Positions 26,154-34,456 of a stretch of DNA of 64,000 nucleotides are shown piece after piece (position 1 is the stretch's first letter; each line of letters opens with the position of its first letter). The stretch comes from Holophagales bacterium (GTDB lineage Bacteria; Acidobacteriota; Thermoanaerobaculia; UBA5066): positions 25,905 to 89,904 of the forward strand of contig JADKBZ010000022.1 of NCBI GenBank assembly GCA_016714815.1, given 5' to 3'. The position numbers and the translations under genes were made by a program. The notes beneath the pieces are model-generated. The model saw only the letters and a list, made by a program, of their open reading frames with translations, was not told the DNA's origin and searched no databases.

Positions 26154-27254
26154 ATGAAGATCACCGGGACCCTCGTCCGCGCCGTGGCCGCGGCGGCCAT
26201 CGCCGCGCTCCTCGCACCGGCTCCGGCCGAGGCGCAGGCCGTCATCAAGGTGAACGACAACGTCAACTTCAAGTTCGGCTTCCAGTTCCAGGGGTGGGCC
26301 GACTGGACGCAGGCCGCCGCGACGGGCGGCTACGCGCAGAACCTCTTCGTGCGGCGCGCCCGCCTCCTCGTGGGCGGGCAGGTCGCCAAGGACGTCAGCT
26401 TCTTCTTCCAGACCGACAGCGGGAACCTCGGCAAGGTCACGAACGGCGTGAAGGCGACGAACACCGGGTTCATCATCCAGGACGCCTGGGTGTCGTGGAA
26501 GATCGACGACGCGTTCATCCTCGACGCGGGGCTCTTCCTCGTTCCGCTCAGCCGCAACATCCTCCAGTCGACCCTCAGCTTCTACACCCTCGACATCAGC
26601 GCCACGTCGACCGTCATGGCCGGACCGACCCAGACGGTCGGCCTGCGCGACACCGGCATCCAGGCGAAGGGGTACCTCGTCGACGGCGGCCGCCTCGAGT
26701 ACCGCGCCGCGGTGATGCAGGGCGTCCGCGACGCCGCCTCGCGCAACTCGTTCCGTACGGCGGGCTACCTCCAGTACAACTTCTTCGAGAAGGAGAAGGG
26801 GTACGTCTTCGCGGGGACGAATCTCGGGAAGAAGAAGGTCTTCAACGTGAACGGCGGATTCGACCTCCAGAAGGACTACAAGGCGTACAGCGGCGACGTC
26901 TTCGCCTCCATCCCGGTCGCCAAGGGGGACGAGGTCGGTGGCCAGGTGCAGTGGATCCACTACGACGGCGGCACCTTCCTCTCCGCGCTCCCGAAGCAGG
27001 ACGACCTCCTCGTCGAGGCGGCGTACTACCTCTCGGCGGCGAAGGTGCAGCCCTTCCTCAAGTACGAGAGCCAGAAGTTCGCAAACGACATCGACAAGGC
27101 GAAGGACCAGGACCGGTTCGGCGGCGGGCTGAACTGGTACGTCTCCGGGCAGAACTTCAAGGTCACGGCGCAGTACCTCCGGATCGAGCCGAAGAGCTCG
27201 ACCGTCAAGGCGACGGACCAGTTCACGATCCAGCTCCAGGGCTTCTACTTCTAG
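26154..27254 (+). CDS. Outer-membrane porin (phosphate-selective porin O/P-like)
   Basis: 366 residues from an ATG behind GTGAGGAGAGAG; the longer open frame is a shadow of the permease. A signal peptide (~8-28, ending in PAEAQA) precedes alternating beta-strand sequence (FKFGFQFQGWADWTQ, NLFVRRARLLVGGQVAKDVSFFFQTDSG) and a terminal aromatic LQGFYF typical of outer-membrane barrels. The N-terminal 'RRAR ... F QTD' pattern is that of OprO/OprP-like porins. It lies 41 bp after the permease stop, so it may serve as the outer-membrane route for lactate. Confidence 0.88.
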   Translation: MKITGTLVRAVAAAAIAALLAPAPAEAQAVIKVNDNVNFKFGFQFQGWADWTQAAATGGYAQNLFVRRARLLVGGQVAKDVSFFFQTDSGNLGKVTNGVKATNTGFIIQDAWVSWKIDDAFILDAGLFLVPLSRNILQSTLSFYTLDISATSTVMAGPTQTVGLRDTGIQAKGYLVDGGRLEYRAAVMQGVRDAASRNSFRTAGYLQYNFFEKEKGYVFAGTNLGKKKVFNVNGGFDLQKDYKAYSGDVFASIPVAKGDEVGGQVQWIHYDGGTFLSALPKQDDLLVEAAYYLSAAKVQPFLKYESQKFANDIDKAKDQDRFGGGLNWYVSGQNFKVTAQYLRIEPKSSTVKATDQFTIQLQGFYF

Positions 27255-27262
27255 ACTCCTCC

Positions 27263-27297
27263 GGGCGGCGCCGGGGAAGAGCCCCGCGGCGCCGCCC
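27263..27297 (+). terminator. GC-rich hairpin after the porin gene
   Basis: A 10-bp stem GGGCGGCGCC/GGCGCCGCCC is extended by GGGG/CCCC around a short loop, beginning 8 bp after the porin stop. There is no T-tract, so it may be a weak terminator or an mRNA 3'-end stabiliser before the dehydrogenase gene. Confidence 0.5.
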
Positions 27298-27324
27298 CAG
27301 CCGCCCCGTCCAGGAGGGCCTCGA

Positions 27325-30216
27325 ATGCCGACCGCCGCGCTGCCCGTCCTCGAAGCCCCCAGTTCGGGATCCGGGGGGCCAGAAAGCTCTCTCCGGTCCG
27401 CTCTCGAGCGAATCGCGGCCCCCGGGCGCGTCCTCGACCGACCCCTGGACCGGATCGCCTTCGCCTCCGACGCGAGCTTCTACCGGCTGATTCCGAAGGC
27501 CGTCGTTCTCGCGCAGTCGGTCGACGAGGTCGCGGCGCTCTTCCGTCTCGCCCGCGAGACGAAGACCCCGATGACCCTGCGCGCGGCGGGGACGTCGCTC
27601 TCCGGCCAGGCCGTCACGGACGGCCTCCTCGTCGAGGTGGCCCGCCACTGGCGAACGGTGAAGGTGGAGGACGGAGGGAAGAGGTTCCGGGCGCAGCCGG
27701 GGGTGATCGGCGCCTCGGTGAACGCCGCGCTCCGGCCCTACCGCGTGAAGATGGGGCCGGACCCGGCCTCCATCAACACCTGCACGATGGGCGGCATCCT
27801 CTCGAACAACTCGAGCGGCATGTGCTGCGGCGTGACCCAGAACGCCTACCACACGCTCGAATCACTGTCGTTCCTCCTCCCCTCGGGGACGCGGATCGAC
27901 ACCGCCGCCCCCGACGCCGACTCCCTCTTCCGCGCGGCGGAGCCGGCCCTCTGGCAGGGGATCCTCGACCTGAAGGCGAGGCTCGAAACCGACCCGGCGC
28001 TCGCCGGGCGCATCCGGTCGAAGTACCGGATGAAGAACACCACGGGCTACTCGCTCAACGCCTTCCTCGACTTCGCGACGCCGGTGGAGATCTTCCGGAA
28101 CCTCCTCGTGGGGGCGGAGGGGACGCTCGCCTTCATCTCGGAGGCGGTCCTTTCCACCGTACCGGATCTCCCCGTCAAGTACACCGGCCTCCTCCTCTTC
28201 CCGACGATGCACGCCGCCTGCGCGGCGATCGTCCCGCTGCGCGACTCGGGGGCGAAGGCGCTCGAGCTCCTCGACCGGGCCTCGCTCCGGTCGGTCGAGA
28301 CCCAGCCCGGCGTCCCGCCGTCGATCCGCACCGTCCCCGACGGCACCGCGGCGCTCCTCGTCGAGTACCAGGCGGCGGAGGAGTCGGAGCGGCAGGGGCT
28401 CGAGACGCTCGCGGCCGCGGTCGTCGCTCCGTTCGCCCTCCTCGAGCCGGCCCGCTTCACCCACGACGCAACCGAGCAGGCGCTCCTCTGGAAGGTGAGG
28501 CAGGGGACGTTCCCCTCGGTGGGCGCGGCCCGCAGGAGCGGCACGACGGTCCTCATCGAGGACGTCGCCTTCCCGATCGAGCACCTCGCCGACGCCGCCG
28601 TCGACCTGACGAGGCTCTTTGCGAAGCACGGCTACCCGGAGGCGATCATCTTCGGCCACGCCAAGGACGGGAACCTGCACTTCGTCATCACGCAGTCGTT
28701 CAACGAACAGGCGGCCGTCGACCAGTACGCGCGTTTCATCGAGGACGTCGTCGAGCTCGTCGTGAAGAAGTACGACGGGGCGCTCAAGGCCGAGCACGGG
28801 ACGGGTCGGAACATGGCCCCCTTCGTCGAGACGGAGTGGGGCCCCGAGGCCTACGCCGTGATGAAGCGGCTGAAGGAGCTCTGCGACCCGGAGGGGATCC
28901 TGAATCCCGGTGTCCTCCTGAACGCCGACCCGATGGTCCACCTCAAGAACCTCAAGCCGATGCCGACGGTCGAGGAAGAGGTCGACAAGTGCATCGAGTG
29001 CGGCTACTGCGAGCCGAAGTGCCCGAGCCGCGAGCTGACCCTCACCCCGCGCCAGAGGATCGTCCTGAGGCGCGAGATGACCCGTCTCGAGAGTTCCGGC
29101 GGGAACGCGCCGCTCCTCGCGGCCCTCGAGGCCGACTTCCCGTACGCCGCCGTCGACACCTGCGCCGTGGACGGCCTCTGCGCCACGGCGTGCCCGGTCT
29201 CCATCGACACGGGGCAGCTGACGAAGCGGCTCCGGAAGGCGAGCCATACCGCGCGGGCGAAGAAGATCGCCCTCGGCCTCGCCCGGCGCTTCGCCACGAT
29301 CGAGCCGGCGATGCGGATGGGCCTCCGGGCCGGACACGCCGTCCAGTCGCTCCTCGGCGCCGGCGCGATGGCCGGCGTCACCCGGGCGATCCGGGCCGTC
29401 GTCGGGCAGCCCTTCCCGCAGTGGAGCGCGGAGATGCCGCACGCCGCGAAGGGGGCGAGGCCCGCCACGTCGAAAGACGGGGCGACCGCGGTCTACTTCC
29501 CGGCCTGCATCTCGAGGACGATGGGCGCCCTTCCGGGCGAACCCGACGAGACGTCGCTCATGGAGGCGTTCGTCGAGGTCGCGAGGCGCGCGGGTTCGCC
29601 GGTCTGGATCCCGGACGACGTCGAGGGAACCTGCTGCGGCGTCCCCTTCTCCTCCAAGGGGTATGCCGACGCGAACGCATACACCGTGAACCGAGCCATC
29701 GAGCGCTTCTGGGCCTGGTCAGGCGGCGGGAAGATCCCGGTCGTCGTCGACACGAGCCCCTGTACCTACGGCGTGAGGAGCTGCCGCCCGCAGCTGACGC
29801 CAGAGAACCAGCTGAAGTTCGACGGGCTGACGATTCTCGACGGAGTCGAGTTCACGCACGACACGCTTCTCCCGAGGCTCGCGGCGGTGCGGAAGTCCGG
29901 CCCGGTCGCGCTGCACCCGGTCTGCTCGGTGACGAAGATGAACCTCGGTGCGAAGCTCGAGGGGATCGCCCGCTTCTGCAGCGACGACGTCCTGGTTCCC
30001 CTCTCCGCGGGCTGCTGCGCCTTCGCAGGGGACCGGGGGTTCCTCCACCCCGAGCTGACCGCCTCGGCGACGAAACACGAGGCGGCCGAGGTGAAGGCGA
30101 AGGGGTGCGAAGAGCACCTCTCGAGCAGCCGGACCTGCGAGATCGGGATGACGCGGGCGACGGGTGAGATCTACCGGTCGTACATGTTCCTGCTGGAGAG
30201 GGTGACGCGGGGCTGA
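27325..30216 (+). CDS. FAD/Fe-S D-lactate dehydrogenase-like oxidoreductase (GlcD-GlcF-type fusion)
   Basis: 963 residues. The N-terminal PCMH-type FAD domain (~40-240) has MTLRAAGTSLSGQAV, MGPDPASINTCTMGGILSNNSSGM and TGYSLNAFLDF. A GlcD-like C-terminal FAD-oxidase domain (~280-545) has FGHAKDGNLHF and KAEHGTGRNMAPF. Two Cys clusters follow (CIECGYCEPKCPS from ~556; CAVDGLCATACPVSIDTG from ~613), then CCG domains (GTCCGVPFSSKGY; HPVCSVTKMN; GCCAFAGDRG). The architecture matches Dld/YdiJ-type membrane-associated dehydrogenases that pass electrons to quinone or cytochrome. Next to a lactate permease, D-lactate is the likeliest substrate; D-2-hydroxyglutarate or glycolate remain possible. Confidence 0.9.
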   Translation: MPTAALPVLEAPSSGSGGPESSLRSALERIAAPGRVLDRPLDRIAFASDASFYRLIPKAVVLAQSVDEVAALFRLARETKTPMTLRAAGTSLSGQAVTDGLLVEVARHWRTVKVEDGGKRFRAQPGVIGASVNAALRPYRVKMGPDPASINTCTMGGILSNNSSGMCCGVTQNAYHTLESLSFLLPSGTRIDTAAPDADSLFRAAEPALWQGILDLKARLETDPALAGRIRSKYRMKNTTGYSLNAFLDFATPVEIFRNLLVGAEGTLAFISEAVLSTVPDLPVKYTGLLLFPTMHAACAAIVPLRDSGAKALELLDRASLRSVETQPGVPPSIRTVPDGTAALLVEYQAAEESERQGLETLAAAVVAPFALLEPARFTHDATEQALLWKVRQGTFPSVGAARRSGTTVLIEDVAFPIEHLADAAVDLTRLFAKHGYPEAIIFGHAKDGNLHFVITQSFNEQAAVDQYARFIEDVVELVVKKYDGALKAEHGTGRNMAPFVETEWGPEAYAVMKRLKELCDPEGILNPGVLLNADPMVHLKNLKPMPTVEEEVDKCIECGYCEPKCPSRELTLTPRQRIVLRREMTRLESSGGNAPLLAALEADFPYAAVDTCAVDGLCATACPVSIDTGQLTKRLRKASHTARAKKIALGLARRFATIEPAMRMGLRAGHAVQSLLGAGAMAGVTRAIRAVVGQPFPQWSAEMPHAAKGARPATSKDGATAVYFPACISRTMGALPGEPDETSLMEAFVEVARRAGSPVWIPDDVEGTCCGVPFSSKGYADANAYTVNRAIERFWAWSGGGKIPVVVDTSPCTYGVRSCRPQLTPENQLKFDGLTILDGVEFTHDTLLPRLAAVRKSGPVALHPVCSVTKMNLGAKLEGIARFCSDDVLVPLSAGCCAFAGDRGFLHPELTASATKHEAAEVKAKGCEEHLSSSRTCEIGMTRATGEIYRSYMFLLERVTRG

Positions 30217-30224
30217 CGCCCCTC

Positions 30225-30250
30225 GGGGGGGGGGGGGCCTTGGAGGCCCC
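30225..30250. terminator. 13-G homopolymer and bidirectional hairpin between convergent genes
   Basis: Thirteen consecutive G (30225-30237) run into GGGGCCT-TGG-AGGCCCC (30234-30250), a perfect 7-bp stem with a 3-nt loop. It sits in the 36-bp gap between the dehydrogenase and acyl-CoA synthetase stop codons, so it could end transcription from both sides. The homopolymer length may be inaccurate. Confidence 0.45.
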
Positions 30251-30252
30251 GG

Positions 30253-32064
30253 TCAGAGGCGAACGGCCGACTCCTCGTAGAACCCGTCGAGCTCAGAGCG
30301 GTACTTCTGCTCGACGGTCTTCCTCTTGAGCTTCATGGAGGGTGTCAGGTCCCCCGCCTCGAGCGTCAGGTCGGCGGGGAGGATCTCCCACTTCTTCACC
30401 TGCTCCCAGGCGGAGGTGTCCTTGTTGACCTCGTCGATGAACGGCGCGATCAGCGCCCGGACCTCTGCCGACTTCACGATCTCCGCGTAGCTCTTTCCTT
30501 CGAGACCGTGGGCGCCGGCCCACTTCGTGATCGCCTCGGGGTCGAGGGCGATGAGCATCGAGACGAAGTTCCGGTTGTCGCCGTGGGCGAGGGAGTGGCT
30601 GACGTAGGGGCAGGCGACCGTGAGCTTCTTCTCGAGCATCTGCGGCGCGACGTACTTGCCGCCCGAGGTCTTGATGAGGTCCTTCTTGCGGTCCGTGATC
30701 TTCACGAACCCGTCCTCGACGTGGCCGATGTCTCCGGTGTGGAGCCAGCCCTCGGCGTCGAGCGTCTCGGCCGTCTGGTCGGGGAGGTTGTGGTAGCCCC
30801 GCATGACGCCGCGACCCTTGAGGAGGATCTCGCCGTCCTCGGCGATCCGGATGCTGGTCCCGGGCAGCGGCGCCCCGACCGTCCCGAAGCGGAGCTTCTC
30901 CGGCGTGTTCACGCAGCTGGCGGCGCTCGTCTCGGTGAGGCCGTACCCCTCGAGGACGACGATTCCGGCCGCGTGGAAGAACTCGCCGAGCGGGCGGGCG
31001 AGCGGGGCGCTCCCGGAGACGAAGCAGCGTATGCGGCCGCCGAAGAGGGCGTGGAGCTTGGAGAAGACGAGCTTGTGGGCGACGGCGTGCTTCAGGGCGA
31101 GGAGGCCCGCGGGCTCCTGGCCAGCCAGGCGGAGCTTCGAGACCTCGCGGCCGACGCCGAAGGCCCAGGAGAAGATCGCCCACTTGGCGCCGCCGGCATC
31201 CTTCGCACCCGTGGTGACCTTGTTGTAGATCTTCTCGAAGATCCGCGGGACCGCGGCGACGAACGTCGGCTTCACCTGCCCGAGGTTCTCGACGATCTTC
31301 TCGACGCGGCCGTCGATCGCGGTCGAGAAGCCGATCCGGAGCTGGGCCGCCTCGAGGACCTTCCCGAACGAGTGGGCGAGCGGGAGCCAGAAGTACTGCC
31401 GGTCGTCCTCGTTGAGGAGCTTGAGCTCGTCGATCCCTTCCGCCTCGTAGAGCCAGCAGTCGTGCGTCAGCTCGACGCCCTTCGGGCGGCCGGTGGTCCC
31501 CGAGGTGTAGATGAGCGTCGCGAGGGAATCGGTCCTCACGGCGTCGACGATCTTCTCGTACCGTCCCGGGTTGGCGGCATCCCAGGCGCGCCCTTTCTCC
31601 ATCAGGGCGTCCAGGGTGAGGACGTACCCGTCGTCCGAGCCGGCCCCGTCGAAGACGACGATCGCCTTCACGTCGGGGACCTCGGAGCGCTTCGCGGCGA
31701 TCCGGTCGGCCTGCTCGCGGCTCTCGGCGAGGAGGATCCGCGTACCCGAGTCCTGGAGGATGAAGAGGCAGTCGGCCGTCGTGCTCGACGGGTAGATCGT
31801 CGTCGTCGCCCCTCCCGCGGCGAGGATCCCGAGGTCGGCGAGGATCCAGTCCATTCGGGTCGCGGAGAGGATCGAGGCGCGATCCTCGTCTCCGAGCCCG
31901 AGGGCGCGGAGGCCGCAGGCGATCGCCTTCACCTTCTCGCCGACCTGGCGCCAGGTGAGGGGCGTCCACCCATTCCCCTCGGGGAAGAGATAGGCCTCTC
32001 GGTCGGGAGTCTTCTCGACGCGACGCAGGAACATCTGGGGGACGGATCGGAACGTCTCGGCCAC
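30253..32064 (-). CDS. Long-chain fatty-acid-CoA ligase (AMP-forming, FAA1 type)
   Basis: 603 residues from a GTG placed 6 nt after AAGGAGGAG on the coding strand; the further 49 upstream codons lack support. Motifs are LATLIYTSGTTGRPKGVELTH, EGYGLTETSAASCVNTPEK, WLHTGDIGHVEDGFVKITDRKKDLIKTSGGKYVAPQMLEKKL, and the N-terminal LTWRQVGEKVKAIACGLRALG. Length and the 'KTSGGKYVAPQ' signature match the long-chain acyl-CoA synthetase group. It activates free fatty acids for beta-oxidation or lipid synthesis. It is divergent from the DUF502 gene with 145 bp between the starts and is not part of the acyl-CoA operon at 5.8-15.7 kb. Confidence 0.94.
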   Translation of the reverse strand: MAETFRSVPQMFLRRVEKTPDREAYLFPEGNGWTPLTWRQVGEKVKAIACGLRALGLGDEDRASILSATRMDWILADLGILAAGGATTTIYPSSTTADCLFILQDSGTRILLAESREQADRIAAKRSEVPDVKAIVVFDGAGSDDGYVLTLDALMEKGRAWDAANPGRYEKIVDAVRTDSLATLIYTSGTTGRPKGVELTHDCWLYEAEGIDELKLLNEDDRQYFWLPLAHSFGKVLEAAQLRIGFSTAIDGRVEKIVENLGQVKPTFVAAVPRIFEKIYNKVTTGAKDAGGAKWAIFSWAFGVGREVSKLRLAGQEPAGLLALKHAVAHKLVFSKLHALFGGRIRCFVSGSAPLARPLGEFFHAAGIVVLEGYGLTETSAASCVNTPEKLRFGTVGAPLPGTSIRIAEDGEILLKGRGVMRGYHNLPDQTAETLDAEGWLHTGDIGHVEDGFVKITDRKKDLIKTSGGKYVAPQMLEKKLTVACPYVSHSLAHGDNRNFVSMLIALDPEAITKWAGAHGLEGKSYAEIVKSAEVRALIAPFIDEVNKDTSAWEQVKKWEILPADLTLEAGDLTPSMKLKRKTVEQKYRSELDGFYEESAVRL

Positions 32065-32209
32065 GGCGCTCCTCCTTGAGTCAGTCTCGGAAGAGCTAGT
32101 TCTACCACGCTCCGCGCGGACCTGTGTCCTGCGCAAACGCGGCGGGCCGGGAGTGCCGCGGTGCGTAATGCGGCGGCGGAGGCCGGGGCGCGCCTTAGAC
32201 TCGCCCGCC

Positions 32210-32812
32210 ATGCGCGTCCTCGTCCGTTACTTCTTTCGCGGGCTGCTCGTCTTCGTGCCGTCCGTCCTCACGATCGCCATCGTCGTCTTCGTCTTCCGGA
32301 CGGTCGACGCCTGGATGGGGCTCCCGATCCCGGGGGCCGGGTTCCTGGCGACCGTCACGCTCATCGTCGTCGTCGGGGCGCTCGCGTCGAACTTCGTCAC
32401 GAAGCGGCTCTTCGAGCTCGTCGAGGGGGTCTTCCGGCGGTTGCCGTTCGTCAAGCTCCTCTACTCGGCCATCCGCGACGTGACCGACGCGTTCGTTGGG
32501 GAGAGGAAGGGCTTCGATCGGCCGGTCGTCGTGACGCTCGACGAGGCGACCGGACTGAAGGCGGTGGGTTTCCTCACCCGGGACTCCCTCGACGACGCCG
32601 GCCTTCCCGGCTGCGTATCGGTCTACCTCCCGCAGTCGTACAACTTCGCGGGCCATCTCCTCGTCGTGCCGCGCCGCCTCGTGACTCCGCTGGCGGCGAG
32701 GGGGGCGGACGCGATGGCGTTCATCGTGTCGGGCGGCGCCTCCGAGCTCCGGACGGCCCTCCCGGAAAAGGAAACGGCCGCCCCGGAAGGGCGGCCGCAC
32801 GAGGATACCTGA
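32210..32812 (+). CDS. DUF502 family membrane protein
   Basis: 200 residues from the ATG of MRVLVRYFFRGLLVF; the 19 codons before it are Arg-rich and unlike the family. Two membrane helices (~8-28, ~38-58) precede a soluble domain with FRRLPFVKLLYSAIRDVTDAF and GFLTRD ... SVYLPQSYNFAGHLLVVPR, all typical of DUF502 (LIAP/COV-like) proteins. The bacterial function is not known; plant relatives act in vesicle or wax traits. Its stop is 12 bp before the convergent stop at 32825. Confidence 0.88.
   Translation: MRVLVRYFFRGLLVFVPSVLTIAIVVFVFRTVDAWMGLPIPGAGFLATVTLIVVVGALASNFVTKRLFELVEGVFRRLPFVKLLYSAIRDVTDAFVGERKGFDRPVVVTLDEATGLKAVGFLTRDSLDDAGLPGCVSVYLPQSYNFAGHLLVVPRRLVTPLAARGADAMAFIVSGGASELRTALPEKETAAPEGRPHEDT
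32776..32796. terminator. Hairpin inside the 3' end of the DUF502 gene
   Basis: GGCCGCCC-CGGAA-GGGCGGCC, a perfect 8-bp stem, ends 16 bp before the stop codon. With the convergent gene stop nearby it may serve both directions. No T-tract. Confidence 0.35.
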
Positions 32813-32824
32813 ATCGCGGGAAGG

Positions 32825-33241
32825 CTACTTCGCCGAGATCGTGAACTTGACGGTGGACGCGAGGTCCTTGTCGAGGTAGAGCTCGACGCGGTAGTTGCCG
32901 GCGGCCCACTGGGGATCGGGCTTCGAGTAGGAGAAGGGGATCCAGGTCGCGCCGCCGGGGAACTTCGTCGTCCGTTCGGCGAACTTCGTGTCCGGCTTCT
33001 GGCCTTCGACCTTCTCGGCGATCCAGACCGCCTTCACGGCGGTGTCCTTCGGGGCGTCGGCGACCATCGCGAAGACGTAGATCTTCGGCTGGGTCGGCGG
33101 GAAGGACTTCCTCTCCTCCATCGTCTCCCGGCTGTCGGAGGTGATGGCGGTGTCTATGCGTCCCTTGTCCTGCGCGGCGAGGGCTGGCGCGAGGGCCAGC
33201 GAGGCGAGGACGGCGAGAAGAATCCGGGTCGGAACTCTCAC
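32825..33241 (-). CDS. Secreted protein of unknown function
   Basis: 138 residues with a clear signal peptide (~6-23, LLAVLASLALAPALAAQ). The mature part looks like a small beta-sandwich: KIYVFAMVADAPKDTAVKAVWIAEKVEG ... ATWIPFSYSKPDPQWAAGNYRVELYLDKDLASTVKFTI. The PW..GNYRVELYLDG-like ending recalls Ig-like modules that carry a 'gain-of-structure' edge strand. I do not recognise a named family. It is transcribed away from the 33242-33619 gap, which must hold its promoter; purine-rich GAAAGGAGACC precedes the ATG. Confidence 0.75.
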   Translation of the reverse strand: MRVPTRILLAVLASLALAPALAAQDKGRIDTAITSDSRETMEERKSFPPTQPKIYVFAMVADAPKDTAVKAVWIAEKVEGQKPDTKFAERTTKFPGGATWIPFSYSKPDPQWAAGNYRVELYLDKDLASTVKFTISAK

Positions 33242-33619
33242 TTCGGTCTCCTTTCGGTTCTTGCTGCTTCAAGCGGGCCGGACACCGGTTCTCCCTATCT
33301 ACCAGGCCTACCTGGCCAACCATGCCTTCCGGGCCTTCCAGCGGCCTGTCGTCGTCGCTGGCCCCTCCGGCGTCCCCGCGGCCACGGCCCGCCCCCCCGG
33401 GATCGTCGTGCCGACGGGCCCCGACGGGAATTTGGAACCCGATCCGGCGCGATGTCAACGGGATACAGGGTCTCGGAATCTCCTGCGGGGAATGATCCGT
33501 TCACATCATTGCGTGGCCTCGGGGCATCGCCTAGCCTCCCGTCCGCGCCGGGCCGTTCACGCGGGCCGCGCTCGCGGGGGGGGCGATGAACAGGTCTCCC
33601 CGCACCTAAGGAGGCCGGC
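33242..33619. other. 378-bp intergenic region without a recognisable gene
   Basis: This lies between divergent genes (a secreted protein on minus, ferredoxin on plus), so promoters for both should be here. I see only short imperfect inverted repeats (e.g. CCAGG-CCTA-CCTGG near 33302-33315) and the ferredoxin Shine-Dalgarno AAGGAGG just before 33620. Open frames across it are shadows with no family resemblance. No tRNA-like fold is seen. Confidence 0.6.
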
Positions 33620-33817
33620 ATGGCGATGATGATCACGGAGAACTGCATCAGCTGCGGGACGTGCGAGCCCGAGTGCCCCAACCAGGCGATCAGCGCGGGC
33701 GACATGATCTACGTGATCGACCCGGCCAAGTGCACCGAGTGCGCCGGCGTCTTCGACTCGCCGAAGTGCGTCGAGGTCTGCCCGACCGAGGGGTCGATCG
33801 TCCCGGCGACCGCCTGA
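33620..33817 (+). CDS. 2[4Fe-4S] ferredoxin (YfhL/Allochromatium type)
   Basis: 65 residues. The first cluster motif is CISCGTCEPECP (Cys9/12/15/19). The second is CTECAGVFDSPKCVEVCP, i.e. Cx2Cx8Cx3C, with the eight-residue insertion typical of Allochromatium-type ferredoxins, which have unusually low potentials. A strong AAGGAGG precedes the start; ATG at 33626 is an alternative. It is a single-gene unit followed by a terminator. No obvious partner enzyme is adjacent. Confidence 0.95.
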   Translation: MAMMITENCISCGTCEPECPNQAISAGDMIYVIDPAKCTECAGVFDSPKCVEVCPTEGSIVPATA

Positions 33818-33852
33818 TAGCGGCCGCAGGAAAAGAAACGGGAATCCGGCGG

Positions 33853-33891
33853 GCCGGGCGCTCTGGAACCGTGAGGTCCAGGGCGCCCGGC
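33853..33891 (+). terminator. Terminator-like hairpin after the ferredoxin gene
   Basis: A 15-bp stem GCCGGGCGCTCTGGA/TCCAGGGCGCCCGGC with one wobble pair and a 9-nt loop, 35 bp after the ferredoxin stop. It is followed by CTTGCCTCG, not a real T-tract. Confidence 0.6.
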
Positions 33892-34037
33892 CTTGCCTCG
33901 TGTGCGCGTTCCCCGGAAACCGGCCGGACCTGCGAAGTTCGTTCCTTAATGGCTTGTTCTCTTTCCGGGATGGCAGGAAAATGGACGGTCCGGAATTCGA
34001 AGAGGGGCACGACGCCCCGCCAGAAGGAGCCAGAGAC

Positions 34038-34370
34038 ATGAAGAAGACGACAGCCGCCGTTCTCGTCGCCGTCCTCGCGGTCGTTCTCACCGGCACGGGC
34101 CTCGCCACGATGGACATGCAGAAGGACCTCAACGCCAAGTACCCGACGGCGAAGGCCAAGTGCGCCTCCTGCCACGTGAAGGCGATGGCCAAGAAGGGCG
34201 ACGCCGAGGTCAACGCCTTCGGCAAGGACATGATGGCCAAGGCCCTCGTCGACCCGAAGGCCGAGAAGAAGACCTTCGACTTCACGAAGATCGAAGCCCT
34301 CGACAGCGACGGCGACGGCCAGAGCAACCTCGACGAGCTGAAGGCCGGCACGAACCCCGGCGCCAAGTAA
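34038..34370 (+). CDS. Small exported c-type cytochrome with C-terminal calcium-binding-like motif
   Basis: 110 residues from an ATG behind AGAAGGAGCCAGAGAC. A signal peptide (~5-24, VLVAVLAVVLTGTGLA) is followed by one haem-attachment motif CASCH (~42-46) and a predicted helical region. The C-terminal DSDGDGQSNLDELKAGTNPG resembles EF-hand/thrombospondin type 3 calcium-binding loops. It is probably a periplasmic monohaem electron carrier or haem-binding protein. No distal Met ligand can be assigned with certainty. Single gene with a good terminator after it. Confidence 0.85.
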   Translation: MKKTTAAVLVAVLAVVLTGTGLATMDMQKDLNAKYPTAKAKCASCHVKAMAKKGDAEVNAFGKDMMAKALVDPKAEKKTFDFTKIEALDSDGDGQSNLDELKAGTNPGAK

Positions 34371-34394
34371 GACCGCCGCGCTCCGCGCGAAACG

Positions 34395-34424
34395 AGGCCG
34401 GGCCCCTTCGGGAGCCCGGCCTTT
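34395..34424 (+). terminator. Rho-independent terminator after the cytochrome gene
   Basis: AGGCCGGGC and GCCCGGCCT form a 9-bp stem around an inner CCC-TTC-GGG hairpin, followed by TTTC, 25 bp after the stop codon. This is the best terminator in this part of the window. Confidence 0.7.
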
Positions 34425-34429
34425 CAATT

Positions 34430-34456
34430 GGGGTCAGGTCTTGATTTTCTATTGTA
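34430..34456 (-). repeat. 27-nt dispersed repeat, copy 1
   Basis: Read on the minus strand it ends in the 19-nt core AAAATCAAGACCTGACCCC, shared exactly with copies at 46475 and 57408; the first 8 nt vary slightly. It overlaps the 3' end of the DUF2238 gene, whose TAG stop (34449-34451 on plus as CTA) lies inside the repeat. Its orientation relative to its host gene is opposite to that of the other two copies. Confidence 0.85.

Noticed and set aside
33242..33619. Small RNA or riboswitch in the gap before the ferredoxin gene
   Set aside because: Only short imperfect inverted repeats are visible and no known riboswitch core or tRNA-like fold is seen.
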